The position numbers and the translations under genes are program-made. A stretch of DNA of 21,669 bases from Nitrospirota bacterium (lineage in GTDB: Bacteria > Nitrospirota > Thermodesulfovibrionia > Thermodesulfovibrionales > JdFR-88): the NCBI GenBank assembly GCA_021790695.1, contig JAJYGJ010000024.1, forward strand, positions 1-21,669, in the 5' to 3' direction. The notes beneath the pieces are model-generated. The model saw nothing but the letters and a program-made list of their open reading frames with translations, was not told the DNA's origin and ran no database searches. Shown here piece by piece: positions 1 to 7,300 of the stretch (position 1 is its first letter; every line of letters begins with the position of its first letter).

Positions 1-74
1 GTCTCCGGTTTGGTGAGTATTAATCCGTTTCATATCTGCCCAAAAATTTTCAATTTTCGCAAGTCCCGCAGGAC

Positions 75-146
75 GTCATGCCCGGGTGTCGTAATCGGGC
101 ATCCAATTTGACATTTAAAATGGATTCCCGCCTTCGCGGGAATGAC
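75..146 (+). repeat. Dispersed two-hairpin intergenic repeat, copy 1
   Basis: Two hairpins lie in tandem. The first pairs GTCATGCCCG near 75 with CGGGCATCC near 96; the second is built on ATTCCCGCC-TTC-GCGGGAAT near 124-143 and ends in GAC. The same two modules occur on the opposite strand at 12847-12947, with the first hairpin nearly identical, including the shared tail ATCGGGCATCCAATTT. No reading frame covers it. This is the architecture of a REP-like or MITE-like non-coding element. Mobilisation is inference; the pairing and the second copy are seen directly. Confidence 0.75.
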
Positions 147-180
147 ATCTTCCAGCTCCCCCCATCAGCCCCATGAATAT

Positions 181-335
181 CGTTCAATGCATTTACAACT
201 CACAACCCTGGAACCCTGTTTGAGATTTGGTTCTCATCTTATAACCACAATTTCAAATCGGCAATAACCATAATTTCAAGTTGACAAAAGCCCCGGAATC
301 CTGTTTTTTTTAAATGGGAAGCGAGCGTATTCCCC
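181..335. other. Non-coding stretch ahead of the GGDEF-like gene
   Basis: No credible gene was found in 1-335. Besides the repeat at 75-146 the stretch is AT-richer than its surroundings. It holds a perfect TTGACA hexamer at 281-286, about 17 nt before a run of eight T (304-311). The hexamer could be a -35 box, but the -10 position is poor (only T residues), so a promoter is possible rather than shown. Confidence 0.35.
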
Positions 336-356
336 GTGGCCTGCCGCGGGGAATAC
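327..356 (+). promoter_or_regulatory. Strong leader hairpin just upstream of the GGDEF-like gene
   Basis: GTATTCCCCG (327-336) pairs perfectly with CGGGGAATAC (347-356). The stem can extend inward by a T-G pair and two G-C pairs, leaving a four-base loop. It ends 15 nt before the ATG at 372. An alternative GTG start at 336 would sit inside the stem, which favours the ATG. There is no T-run on the 3' side in either direction, so it does not look like an intrinsic terminator; a role in translation control or mRNA stability is inference. Confidence 0.55.
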
Positions 357-371
357 CAATGGGACGGTGCC

Positions 372-950
372 ATGGGACTGGCCGAAGCGAGAAAATACAT
401 AGCCTGGTTGCATAAAAAACAGAACGACCCCGGGTGCTGGCCGGATTACGTGACCGGGCTGCCCGGCAGGGCGGCGACCCTGCGGCAACTGGACCTTGTC
501 TATCCCAGGCTTGGCCGGTACGCGGCCTCCTACATAAGGATCTCAAACATATACCCCTTCCTGATTAAATACGGCTACGAGCACCACACGGACCTGATAG
601 AATGGGCGGCGGCCATCCTGAAGACGACGGCAGACCGGGTCAGGGGCTCTTTCGTGGGCACAATGGACAGCCACGACTTCGTTGTAATATCGAGGCGGAC
701 GGAGTTGGACGGGATACTGGAGGCGGCCCGGGTCCTGTTCGCCAAAAAGGCCAGGTCCCTTTACAGCCCCGAAGACCGGAGGAGGGGGGTTATCATCTCC
801 TTCAAGTCCGCCGGGGGCGGCAGCGTGCGCGTCGGGCTCATGGGATTGGTCTGCGCCAGCGCCGCGGAGAAACCGCCCGTCTCCAGGGCCGATTTCCTGC
901 CGTATCTGGCCGGCCTCTGCTCGCGGATGGAAAAAGCCGAAAAGGTTTAG
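372..950 (+). CDS. Degenerate GGDEF-domain protein (probably inactive cyclase)
   Basis: The 192-residue product resembles stand-alone GGDEF domains of the kind whose signature reads FVGHIGGDDFVVI. Here the same place reads FVGTMDSHDFVVI (residues 94-106), so the GGDDF signature has become DSHDF. The upstream metal-binding Asp region (ISNIYPFLIKYGYE, residues 58-70) also lacks its usual acidic residue. The flanking fold markers remain: TGLPG near residue 28, and the helix and lYspEDR segment after the signature. It is therefore likely a catalytically dead domain, perhaps a nucleotide sensor or protein-interaction module. The ATG at 372 is preferred because a GTG at 336 lies within a stable hairpin. 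An HNH gene follows 28 bp downstream on the same strand. Diguanylate cyclase activity is not supported. Confidence 0.7.
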   Translation: MGLAEARKYIAWLHKKQNDPGCWPDYVTGLPGRAATLRQLDLVYPRLGRYAASYIRISNIYPFLIKYGYEHHTDLIEWAAAILKTTADRVRGSFVGTMDSHDFVVISRRTELDGILEAARVLFAKKARSLYSPEDRRRGVIISFKSAGGGSVRVGLMGLVCASAAEKPPVSRADFLPYLAGLCSRMEKAEKV

Positions 951-953
951 TCC

Positions 954-978
954 GGGGGGGGGTATGCTAAAATAGTTT
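954..978 (+). promoter_or_regulatory. Extended -10 promoter with nine-G tract; possible leaderless start
   Basis: TGCTAAAAT (965-973) is an extended -10 motif (TG-N-TAAAAT). The expected transcription start would fall almost exactly on the ATG at 979, and there is no Shine-Dalgarno sequence before that ATG, so a leaderless mRNA is plausible. A homopolymer of nine G (954-962) lies directly upstream, in the spacer where a -35 box would be set. No good -35 hexamer is visible. Confidence 0.4.
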
Positions 979-1302
979 ATGGTGTTTTTTGCGCCGGAGG
1001 CGACCCCGGAAGAGATAGAAAAGGAACGAAGGAAGGCCCGCGAGCTGCGCCAATCGGGCTGGTGGAAGAGGAAAAGAAGCTCCGGGCTTTGCCATTTCTG
1101 CGGCGGCAAATTTGACCCGCGGGAGCTTACAATGGAGCACGTCGTGCCCCTGATGCGGGGCGGCCGGTCCGTAAGGGGCAATATTGTCCCGGCCTGCAAA
1201 AAATGCAATCAGGAAAAGAAAAACCTCCTGCCGGTGGAGTGGGAAGAGTACCTGCGCCGCCTAAGCGGTCCTGATGACGACTTCCCTGGGCAGAAGCCTT
1301 AA
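979..1302 (+). CDS. Small HNH endonuclease-family protein
   Basis: This 107-residue protein carries a compact HNH nuclease motif: two zinc-type Cys pairs (C38-x2-C41 and C73-x2-C76) flank the core TMEHVVPLMRGG (residues 51-62, with H54) and the GNIVPACKKCNQEK segment (N68, N77). This is the usual layout of stand-alone HNH proteins that cut or nick DNA. The N-terminal 35 residues are strongly basic and helical. No restriction-modification, phage or intron partner is adjacent, so its biological role cannot be assigned. Its last 42 bp overlap the convergent minus-strand gene ending at 1261. There is no Shine-Dalgarno sequence; the extended -10 nearby suggests leaderless transcription. Confidence 0.8.
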   Translation: MVFFAPEATPEEIEKERRKARELRQSGWWKRKRSSGLCHFCGGKFDPRELTMEHVVPLMRGGRSVRGNIVPACKKCNQEKKNLLPVEWEEYLRRLSGPDDDFPGQKP

Positions 1303-1989
1303 AAGCTCAGCCGTGGCCTCCGCGAGCGATTCTTCCGACCTGCTCTCCAGGGTGACCATTATTCTGTAGTTCTTCTCGCTGACTTTCGGGTAGGAGCCTA
1401 TCTCGACCATCGGGAATTTCGCGGCCACGGCGTCAAGCGATTCGGCTATCAGGCATTCCTCGCCGTTTAGATAGATGCGGCGCAGGTGGTAGGGCTTGCC
1501 GCGGAAGCGCTCCTTCAGGGCGTGGAACTTCTTCCTCAGAAACTCCGGCACCCCCGGAAAGACGTACACATTTTTCACCCGCACGGGCGGAAAGTTGATG
1601 CCGCTTAACTCGATCACCTCGGCCCCGCGCGGCAGATCGGCCATCCTCAGGGCCGCAGCGGAAACCAGCGGGCCGCACCGCTCGATTATGATCTGGCGAT
1701 AACGCTCGTTGGCGGCCGTGTCCAGGCCGAAGGCGGCGGCTATACCCTTCATCGTTACGTCATCATGGGTGGGACCGATCCCGCCTGAAGTAAAAACGTA
1801 ATCGTATTTTTCCGCGCAGGAGGCCACGGCGGCGGCTATCTCCTCCACGACGTCCGGGATGACCATCACGAGGGCAAGCCTGACCCCGAGCCCTCTCAGC
1901 TCCTCGGCAAAGAAGTAGGAGTTTTCGTCCTTTACCTTGCCGGAGAGTATCTCGTTTCCGATTATGATTACAGCGGCCGTCTTGGGCAC
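1261..1989 (-). CDS. CinA/MoaB-type molybdopterin-binding domain protein
   Basis: The 242-residue product matches the N-terminal domain of competence/damage-inducible protein A: GNEILSGKVKDENS (residues 11-24) and the glycine-rich SGGIGPTHDD (68-77) are the hallmark segments of the MoaB/MogA-like fold. The C-terminal half carries the YVFPGVPEFLRKKF segment typical of CinA proteins. It is about the length of the short, single-domain CinA forms; the C-terminal nicotinamide-nucleotide amidase domain of long CinA is absent. Family members bind molybdopterin-like or nucleotide ligands; for the short form the substrate is not settled. The start is GTG, with a G-rich GAGGGGG about 12 nt upstream. 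It overlaps the convergent HNH gene by 42 bp. Confidence 0.85.
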   Translation of the reverse strand: MPKTAAVIIIGNEILSGKVKDENSYFFAEELRGLGVRLALVMVIPDVVEEIAAAVASCAEKYDYVFTSGGIGPTHDDVTMKGIAAAFGLDTAANERYRQIIIERCGPLVSAAALRMADLPRGAEVIELSGINFPPVRVKNVYVFPGVPEFLRKKFHALKERFRGKPYHLRRIYLNGEECLIAESLDAVAAKFPMVEIGSYPKVSEKNYRIMVTLESRSEESLAEATAELLRLLPREVVIRTA

Positions 1990-2047
1990 AACAGCTCGGA
2001 CCCCCTCAGGGCTTTAAGATAAATCGGGCCGATTTTAAGGCCTTCCA

Positions 2048-2085
2048 CATTTTAAATGTTTTGCGGGTAACCCGCAAGTTTTTTC
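2048..2085. terminator. Hairpin pair with T-run downstream of antiporter gene
   Basis: TTGCGGG (2061-2067) pairs with CCCGCAA (2071-2077), and six T (2080-2085 region) follow on the plus strand. An adjacent small AT palindrome spans 2048-2060. The hairpin lies just past the minus-strand antiporter stop, but the T-run is on the wrong side for that gene, and no plus-strand gene ends nearby. Terminator function is therefore doubtful. Confidence 0.3.
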
Positions 2086-2101
2086 AGGGGCTGTCTCCGA
2101 T

Positions 2102-3199
2102 CTAAAAAAGCCTTAACGCCTGCGCGAGATAGACCAGATAAAAGGCGCCCCCGGACAGCAAAATCCAGAACGGTATTTCCTTCCTGGCCGAAACGGTCAT
2201 CCGGAGCAGGGACGCCATCAGGACCACGAGGAGTATTCCGGTCATCTCCGCGCGGCCGATGGCCCATCTCGTGAACAGAAGCCCTATCGAAACGGGTATG
2301 GAGGCCTGAAAGACCATCGCGCCGGTCACGTTCGCCAGGGCGAGGGTATCCTTGCCCTTAAGGGCCCACGAGATCGAATTGACCTTTTCGGGGAATTCCG
2401 TCGCGAAGGGCACTATCATGAAAGAGAGCGCAAGCGGGGGAAAGCCCGATTTCAGGGCAAGGGCGGAGATATATTCCACGAACAGGTTTGCGCCCGCCAG
2501 CATGAAGGCAAGCCCGACCGCCGCCTGGAAAGCAAACCAGCGGCCTTTCCTGGGAAATCCGAGATAGACGCCGAAATGGAAGCCCTCGGCGTATTTTTCA
2601 TGCTCCTCGGCCTCATGCCTCAATGTGCGGCTGAAAAAAAAGACGTATGCCGCCAGAAGCAGGGCTGCCGCAAGGAAATCGGCCGTCCTGCCGACGGATT
2701 TTTGCCGTATCAGGGAGACAACAAAAATCGCGGCCATGGCCGCGATAATGTAGCCGGTCTCGAACTTCAGGGCTTTCACATTCGGGACCAATGCCGCGCG
2801 GGTTTTTTTCAGGAATTTGCGGACAAGAACGGTCAGGCCCAGGAAAAACATGGCAAGCGTGCCAAGCATGAAAGGGGCCCCGAGGATGGCCCCTATGGCA
2901 ATGCCTTGCCTCTGCCCTGGCCTGCCGGTCATAAGCGCGATAATCGGGACCATGGTCTCGGGCAGGGCCGTTCCTATCGCGGCAAGCAGGCTGCCCGTGG
3001 CGGCGTGCGAAAGGTTGAGCCTGCCGCCCAGGCTTTCGGTGCCGTTTGCAAACAGCTCGCAGCCGCCGAGCATTATGAGCGTCCCCAGGAAAAGGAGGCA
3101 GGCTATTAACAGATAGGATGAATGGGCGGCCAGCCCTGAGAGGAGCCTCGAGATTAAAAAGAGGGCCACTAAAACCGGGAAAACGGCGAACTTTCTCAT
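2102..3199 (-). CDS. Sodium/calcium antiporter-type membrane protein (CaCA family)
   Basis: This 365-residue polytopic membrane protein has the two alpha repeats that define the CaCA exchanger family: GSLLAAIGTALPETMVP in the first half (residues 69-85, key E81) and FMIVPFATEFPEKVNS in the second (260-275, key E268 and E271). About ten hydrophobic segments are visible, with a charged cytoplasmic loop near residues 191-222 (RTLRHEAEEHEKY). Known members exchange Ca2+ or other cations for Na+ or H+ across the cytoplasmic membrane; the exact ions cannot be read from sequence. It lies 112 bp from the CinA-type gene and is divergent from the P-type ATPase cluster starting at 3497, which may reflect a shared cation-homeostasis theme (inference). 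The start is ATG with only a weak upstream Shine-Dalgarno sequence. Confidence 0.85.
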   Translation of the reverse strand: MRKFAVFPVLVALFLISRLLSGLAAHSSYLLIACLLFLGTLIMLGGCELFANGTESLGGRLNLSHAATGSLLAAIGTALPETMVPIIALMTGRPGQRQGIAIGAILGAPFMLGTLAMFFLGLTVLVRKFLKKTRAALVPNVKALKFETGYIIAAMAAIFVVSLIRQKSVGRTADFLAAALLLAAYVFFFSRTLRHEAEEHEKYAEGFHFGVYLGFPRKGRWFAFQAAVGLAFMLAGANLFVEYISALALKSGFPPLALSFMIVPFATEFPEKVNSISWALKGKDTLALANVTGAMVFQASIPVSIGLLFTRWAIGRAEMTGILLVVLMASLLRMTVSARKEIPFWILLSGGAFYLVYLAQALRLF

Positions 3200-3485
3200 G
3201 CATCCATATTTTAGCCTCTTTCGAAATTCAAGTGGTAACCCGGGCCCCGAGCGGCAGATTTGCGGGGCAAGTGCCTCCGGTATATCTGCCTGTCCTTTCG
3301 CCCGGTCGCGCGGTTCCTGGCGTGTCCCGGGAGACTTTGTTGAATTAAAATTTTCAGGGCGAATGGCGAAAGGGTTGCAAGATGCGGCGCTTTGAAGATC
3401 GGGTTTTTTGCAGGCAGGTAATGAAAAGAGCCCGTTGATTTAAACGGAATTTGTGGGAAAATGTAAAGAATAAGAAAGGAAACGC

Positions 3486-3492
3486 GAGGTGA
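3486..3492 (+). promoter_or_regulatory. Strong ribosome binding site of the cation-transport cluster
   Basis: GAGGTGA sits four bases before the ATG at 3497 and closely matches the 16S anti-Shine-Dalgarno. The roughly 300-bp gap from 3200 to 3496 between divergent genes must carry promoters for both. AT-rich segments near 3340-3355 and 3433-3480 are candidates, but no convincing -35/-10 pair was found. Confidence 0.6.
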
Positions 3493-3496
3493 ACCC

Positions 3497-3796
3497 ATGG
3501 GACTCCTGGATAACGGGCTTAAAGGCAATATCCTGGCTGGTATCGCGATAGGGATTGGCGCCGCCGTTGTCGCGCCGGCAATAATACCCGTGCTTTCGGG
3601 GGCCGCCAAACCGGTCGCAAAGGCCCTCATGAAAGGCGGACTGGTGCTGTATGAGAAAGGCAAGGAAGCGGCCGCCGAGGTCGGCGAGGTGGTTGAAGAC
3701 CTTGTGGCCGAGGTAAAGGCGGAGCTTGCCGAGGAGGGCCAGGAAAAAGCCGCGGCTGCCGCCGGGGAAGAGGCCGCGGGGGAAGAGACTTCCTGA
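3497..3796 (+). CDS. DUF5132-like small membrane protein
   Basis: The 99-residue product has one glycine/alanine-rich hydrophobic segment (about residues 12-36, GIAIGIGAAVVAPAIIP). A short loop (KPVAKALMKGG) follows, then a long Glu/Lys/Ala amphipathic helix (residues 52-99). This pattern matches the DUF5132 family as I recall it, a family of unknown function often seen next to heavy-metal-domain proteins and P-type ATPases. The next gene starts 2 bp after its stop, so it is almost certainly co-transcribed with the HMA2-like protein and the ATPase. A role as a membrane accessory subunit or assembly factor of the transporter is inference. The strong GAGGTGA ribosome binding site supports this start. 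Confidence 0.7.
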   Translation: MGLLDNGLKGNILAGIAIGIGAAVVAPAIIPVLSGAAKPVAKALMKGGLVLYEKGKEAAAEVGEVVEDLVAEVKAELAEEGQEKAAAAAGEEAAGEETS

Positions 3797-3798
3797 AG

Positions 3799-4344
3799 AT
3801 GGTTCCGGTCGCGCGCATAACGCACAGGACAAAGGGGCGCCTGAGGATAAAGGTGCCTCCGAGGAAGGGCGACGGGGAGTATTTCGCGTCGCTCGCGGCG
3901 GGCCTTTTAAAGGTCCCGGGGATCACGGATGCGGAGACGAACCCGATCACCGGAAGCGTCCTCATATTGCACGCGACGGAGCCCGAAAAGATAATCGCCT
4001 ACGCAAATGAAAACGGTCTTTTCCGGATACTCCTGGACAAGATGAATAAAGGGGACAATAACGGCGGGGGGGCGGCCGGAAAGCCCCCGGGGAGGCCCGC
4101 CTCGAAGAGGCTCACCTCGCGGATTGCAGATGTCTTCAAACAGACCGATTCGATGATGCTTGAAATGTCCGGCGGACAACTTGATATCGGGGGGACCGCA
4201 TTTTTCGCCCTTCTTGGAGTCGGCATATACCAGATTGCCAGCGGAAATTTCATGGCGCCTGCCTGGTATGCGGCATTCTGGTACGCCTTGAATATCTTTT
4301 TAAAGGCGCTGCCGGAGGCGGAACCGGCGCCGGGCCTGGCCTGA
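3799..4344 (+). CDS. HMA2-like heavy-metal-associated domain membrane protein
   Basis: The N-terminal 75 residues (HRTKGRLRIKV, then a helix, then TNPITGSVLILH) have the beta-alpha-beta pattern of the HMA2 domain, a relative of metal-binding HMA domains without the CxxC pair. A flexible Gly/Pro/Lys linker (about 85-105) leads to two hydrophobic segments near the C-terminus (around 134-148 and 153-171). The N-terminus resembles the start of the downstream ATPase (LKGRTRFRIKG and NPLTSKVLVFY), suggesting the two share a duplicated domain. It starts 2 bp after the DUF5132-like gene and ends 23 bp before the ATPase. It is likely a membrane-bound partner of the ATPase; metal binding is not demonstrated, as no Cys or His cluster is present. 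Confidence 0.7.
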   Translation: MVPVARITHRTKGRLRIKVPPRKGDGEYFASLAAGLLKVPGITDAETNPITGSVLILHATEPEKIIAYANENGLFRILLDKMNKGDNNGGGAAGKPPGRPASKRLTSRIADVFKQTDSMMLEMSGGQLDIGGTAFFALLGVGIYQIASGNFMAPAWYAAFWYALNIFLKALPEAEPAPGLA

Positions 4345-4367
4345 CATAGGTTGAAAAATTATCCGGC

Positions 4368-7300
4368 ATGCCCGTCCATACTTTCATAGAGCCTGTACAC
4401 GCGGCCTTGAAAGGCCGGACGAGGTTCAGGATAAAAGGGCTCTACCGCTCGGAGCCGATGAAAAGATTCATCGAGGCGAAACTCCCCGGCAGGGGCGGGG
4501 TGTCCCGCGTCTACCCGAACCCGCTTACCTCCAAGGTCCTGGTCTTTTATAATTCCGGCAATACCCCGTCCCACATAGCCTCTCTGCTCGAAGGGATCGT
4601 TTCGGAATACAATTCACTGGAACGAAAAGGGCGGAGGGCCGTTTCCCGCTCTCCTCAAAAGCTGGTCTCAACGAGACTGGTCTCCACGAGACTGGTCTCC
4701 ACGAAGAGGAAGGTACGGCGGCTCGCAGGCAGGGCCGGGCCCCAGCGCCGGATGCCATGGCACCTGATGGAGGCTTCCGAGGCGGTCGGAGCCCTGGAGA
4801 CATCGGCAGCGGAGGGCCTGAGCGCGGATTCGGCCCTTGCGCGCCTTAAGGAATACGGCCCGAACCTCCTTCCGGAGTCTGTCCCGCGCTCGGGGCTTGC
4901 GATCTTCCTGGGACAGTTGAATTCCCTCCCGGTGCTGCTCCTGGGCGCCGCGGCCGCGATATCGGTTGCAACCGGCGGACTTGCGGACGCCGTTGTCATC
5001 ATGAGCGTCGTCGGAATAAACGCGGCAATCGGCTATGTGACCGAAAGCCAGTCTGAAAAAACGATATTTTCACTGAAGAAGTTTGTCCGGCCTTCCGCTC
5101 TCGTTCGAAGGGACGGCGTTATTCAGAGGGTCAAGGCCGAGGAGTTGGTGCCGGGCGACATTGTTGCCTTCCGGCCGGGCAGTTACGTCCCGGCGGACTG
5201 CAGGCTGATAACGGCCGGCAACCTGAGCGTGGACGAATCGACGCTTACCGGGGAGAGCATGCCTGCCGTCAAAAACCCGGCGCGGCTCCATGACGGGCGC
5301 ATCCCGCTTGCCGACAGGCTCAACATGGGAACGCTTGTGACCGGAGGGCAGGCGGCGGCCGTGGTTGTCGCAACCGGAGGGATTACCGAACTGGGCGGCA
5401 TAGAGGAACTGATCGGCGAGACGGTCTCGCCCAGGACCCCGATGGAAATGCAGCTTGACAGGATGGGCGATCAGCTCGTATATGTCAGCCTGGCGGTTTG
5501 CGGGCTTGTCTTCATCGCGGGGCTTCTCCGCGGTTACGGTCTTTTGCGGATGCTCACGACCTCGATATCGCTTGCGGTGGCGGCGGTGCCGGAGGGTCTG
5601 CCCGCGGTTGCCACGACGACGCTGGCCTTGGGCATCAGGGATATGCGAAGACACCGTATAATTGTGCGGCAGCTCGAGGCCATAGATACGCTGGGCTCGG
5701 TCCGCACCGTATGCCTGGACAAAACGGGCACGATCACGATGAACAGGATGTCCGCGGTCACCGTCCATGTTCCCGGCCGGGAATTGATCGTCTCGGACGG
5801 TCTTTTTTACGAGAAGGGCGGGCCGGTGAACCTGTATGAAAACGAGGACCTCCTGAAGCTTGTCCACGTCTCGGTGCTGTGCAACGAGACGGAGATAGCC
5901 GGGGAAGACGGCAAATATGTCCTCAATGGCACCCCTACCGAAAACGCCCTTGTTCAAATGGCCCTGTCATCCGGCGTGGACGCGGCCGGCCTCCGGCGGA
6001 GATTTCCGCTCCGGAAGGCGGAGTACCGCTCGGAGAGCCGGAACTTCATGTGCACTTATCACGATTTTCCGTTCGGCAGGACCCTGGCCGCCATGAAAGG
6101 CAGCCCGGTGGAGGTGCTTGCCATGTGCGGCTCAAGGTATGAAGGGGGCCGAATGAGACCGCTTACGGATGATGACAGGGAAGCGATACTGACCGATAAC
6201 GAGCGCATGGCGGCCATGGCCCTCCGGGTCCTGGGTGTGGCATACCGCATATCGGGCGGCCCCGATAACGGGCGGGACAATACCGGGCAGGACGGTTTTA
6301 TCTGGCTTGGCATCGTCGGCATGGCGGACCCTGTAAGAAAGGGCGTGAAAGGACTTATCGGGGTCTTTCACGGGGCCGGCATCGATACCGTCATGATAAC
6401 CGGGGACCAGAGCCCCACGGCTTATGCGATCGGGAAGGAACTGGGCTTGGGCAGGGACGGCGGCCTCGAAATACTCGACTCGACCCACCTGATCGACCTG
6501 GACCCGGAGGTAATGAAGGCGCTGGCCCAGAAGGTCAATGTGTTCTCCCGAGTGAGCCCGGCCCACAAGCTCCAGATAGTCCAGGCCCTGCAGGGCGCAG
6601 GAAGGGTTGTGGCCATGACCGGCGACGGCATCAATGACGGCCCCGCCCTCAAGGCCGCCGATATCGGCATCGCGATGGGAACGGCCGGGACCGACGTCGC
6701 CCGCGAGATAGCCGATATAATCATAGAGGACGACAATCTTGAAACTCTCGTGGTGGCCGTAAGCCGCGGCAGGACCATTTACAACAACATCAGGAAATCC
6801 GTGCATTTCCTGCTCGCGACGAACTTAAGCGAGATAACGGTCATGCTCACGGCAACGGCGGCCGGCCTGGGCCAGCCCCTGAACGCGACCCAACTCCTCT
6901 GGATAAACCTCATCTCGGATATCTTCCCGGGGCTGGCGCTGGCGCTCGAGCCGCCCGAGCCGGACGTCCTTACCCGTCCGCCCAGGAGCAGGGACGAGCA
7001 GATACTGAAGGGGTCGGATTTCAAAAGACTCGCCTTCGAGTCCGCGGCGCTGTCGGCCGGCAGCCTGGCCGCATACGGGTACGGCGTGGCCAGATACGGC
7101 ATCGGGCCGCGCGCCGGCACGCTTGCCTTCACCAGCCTCACGGCCGGACAGCTCCTGCACGCCATAAGTTGCCGCTCCGAGAAAACGGGCATCTTTTCCG
7201 GCGTGAGGCGCCCTCCGAACCGTTACCTCCGGGGAGCGCTGGCCGGCTCCTTTGTGCTGCAGTTCGCCGCCATGCTCCTGCCCGGCATGAGGGGCCTCCT

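Noticed and set aside
979..1302. HNH gene as part of a restriction, intron or phage module
   Set aside because: No methyltransferase, intron, terminase or other phage gene is nearby; only the nuclease motif itself is seen.
4658..4702. Miniature CRISPR-like array
   Set aside because: The units are contiguous 15-mers with no spacers, lie inside a coding frame, and no cas genes are present.
5070..5957. Minus-strand open frame opposite the P-type ATPase
   Set aside because: Shadow of the ATPase core containing PEGLP and DKTGT; low-complexity His/Arg/Gly composition typical of antisense frames.
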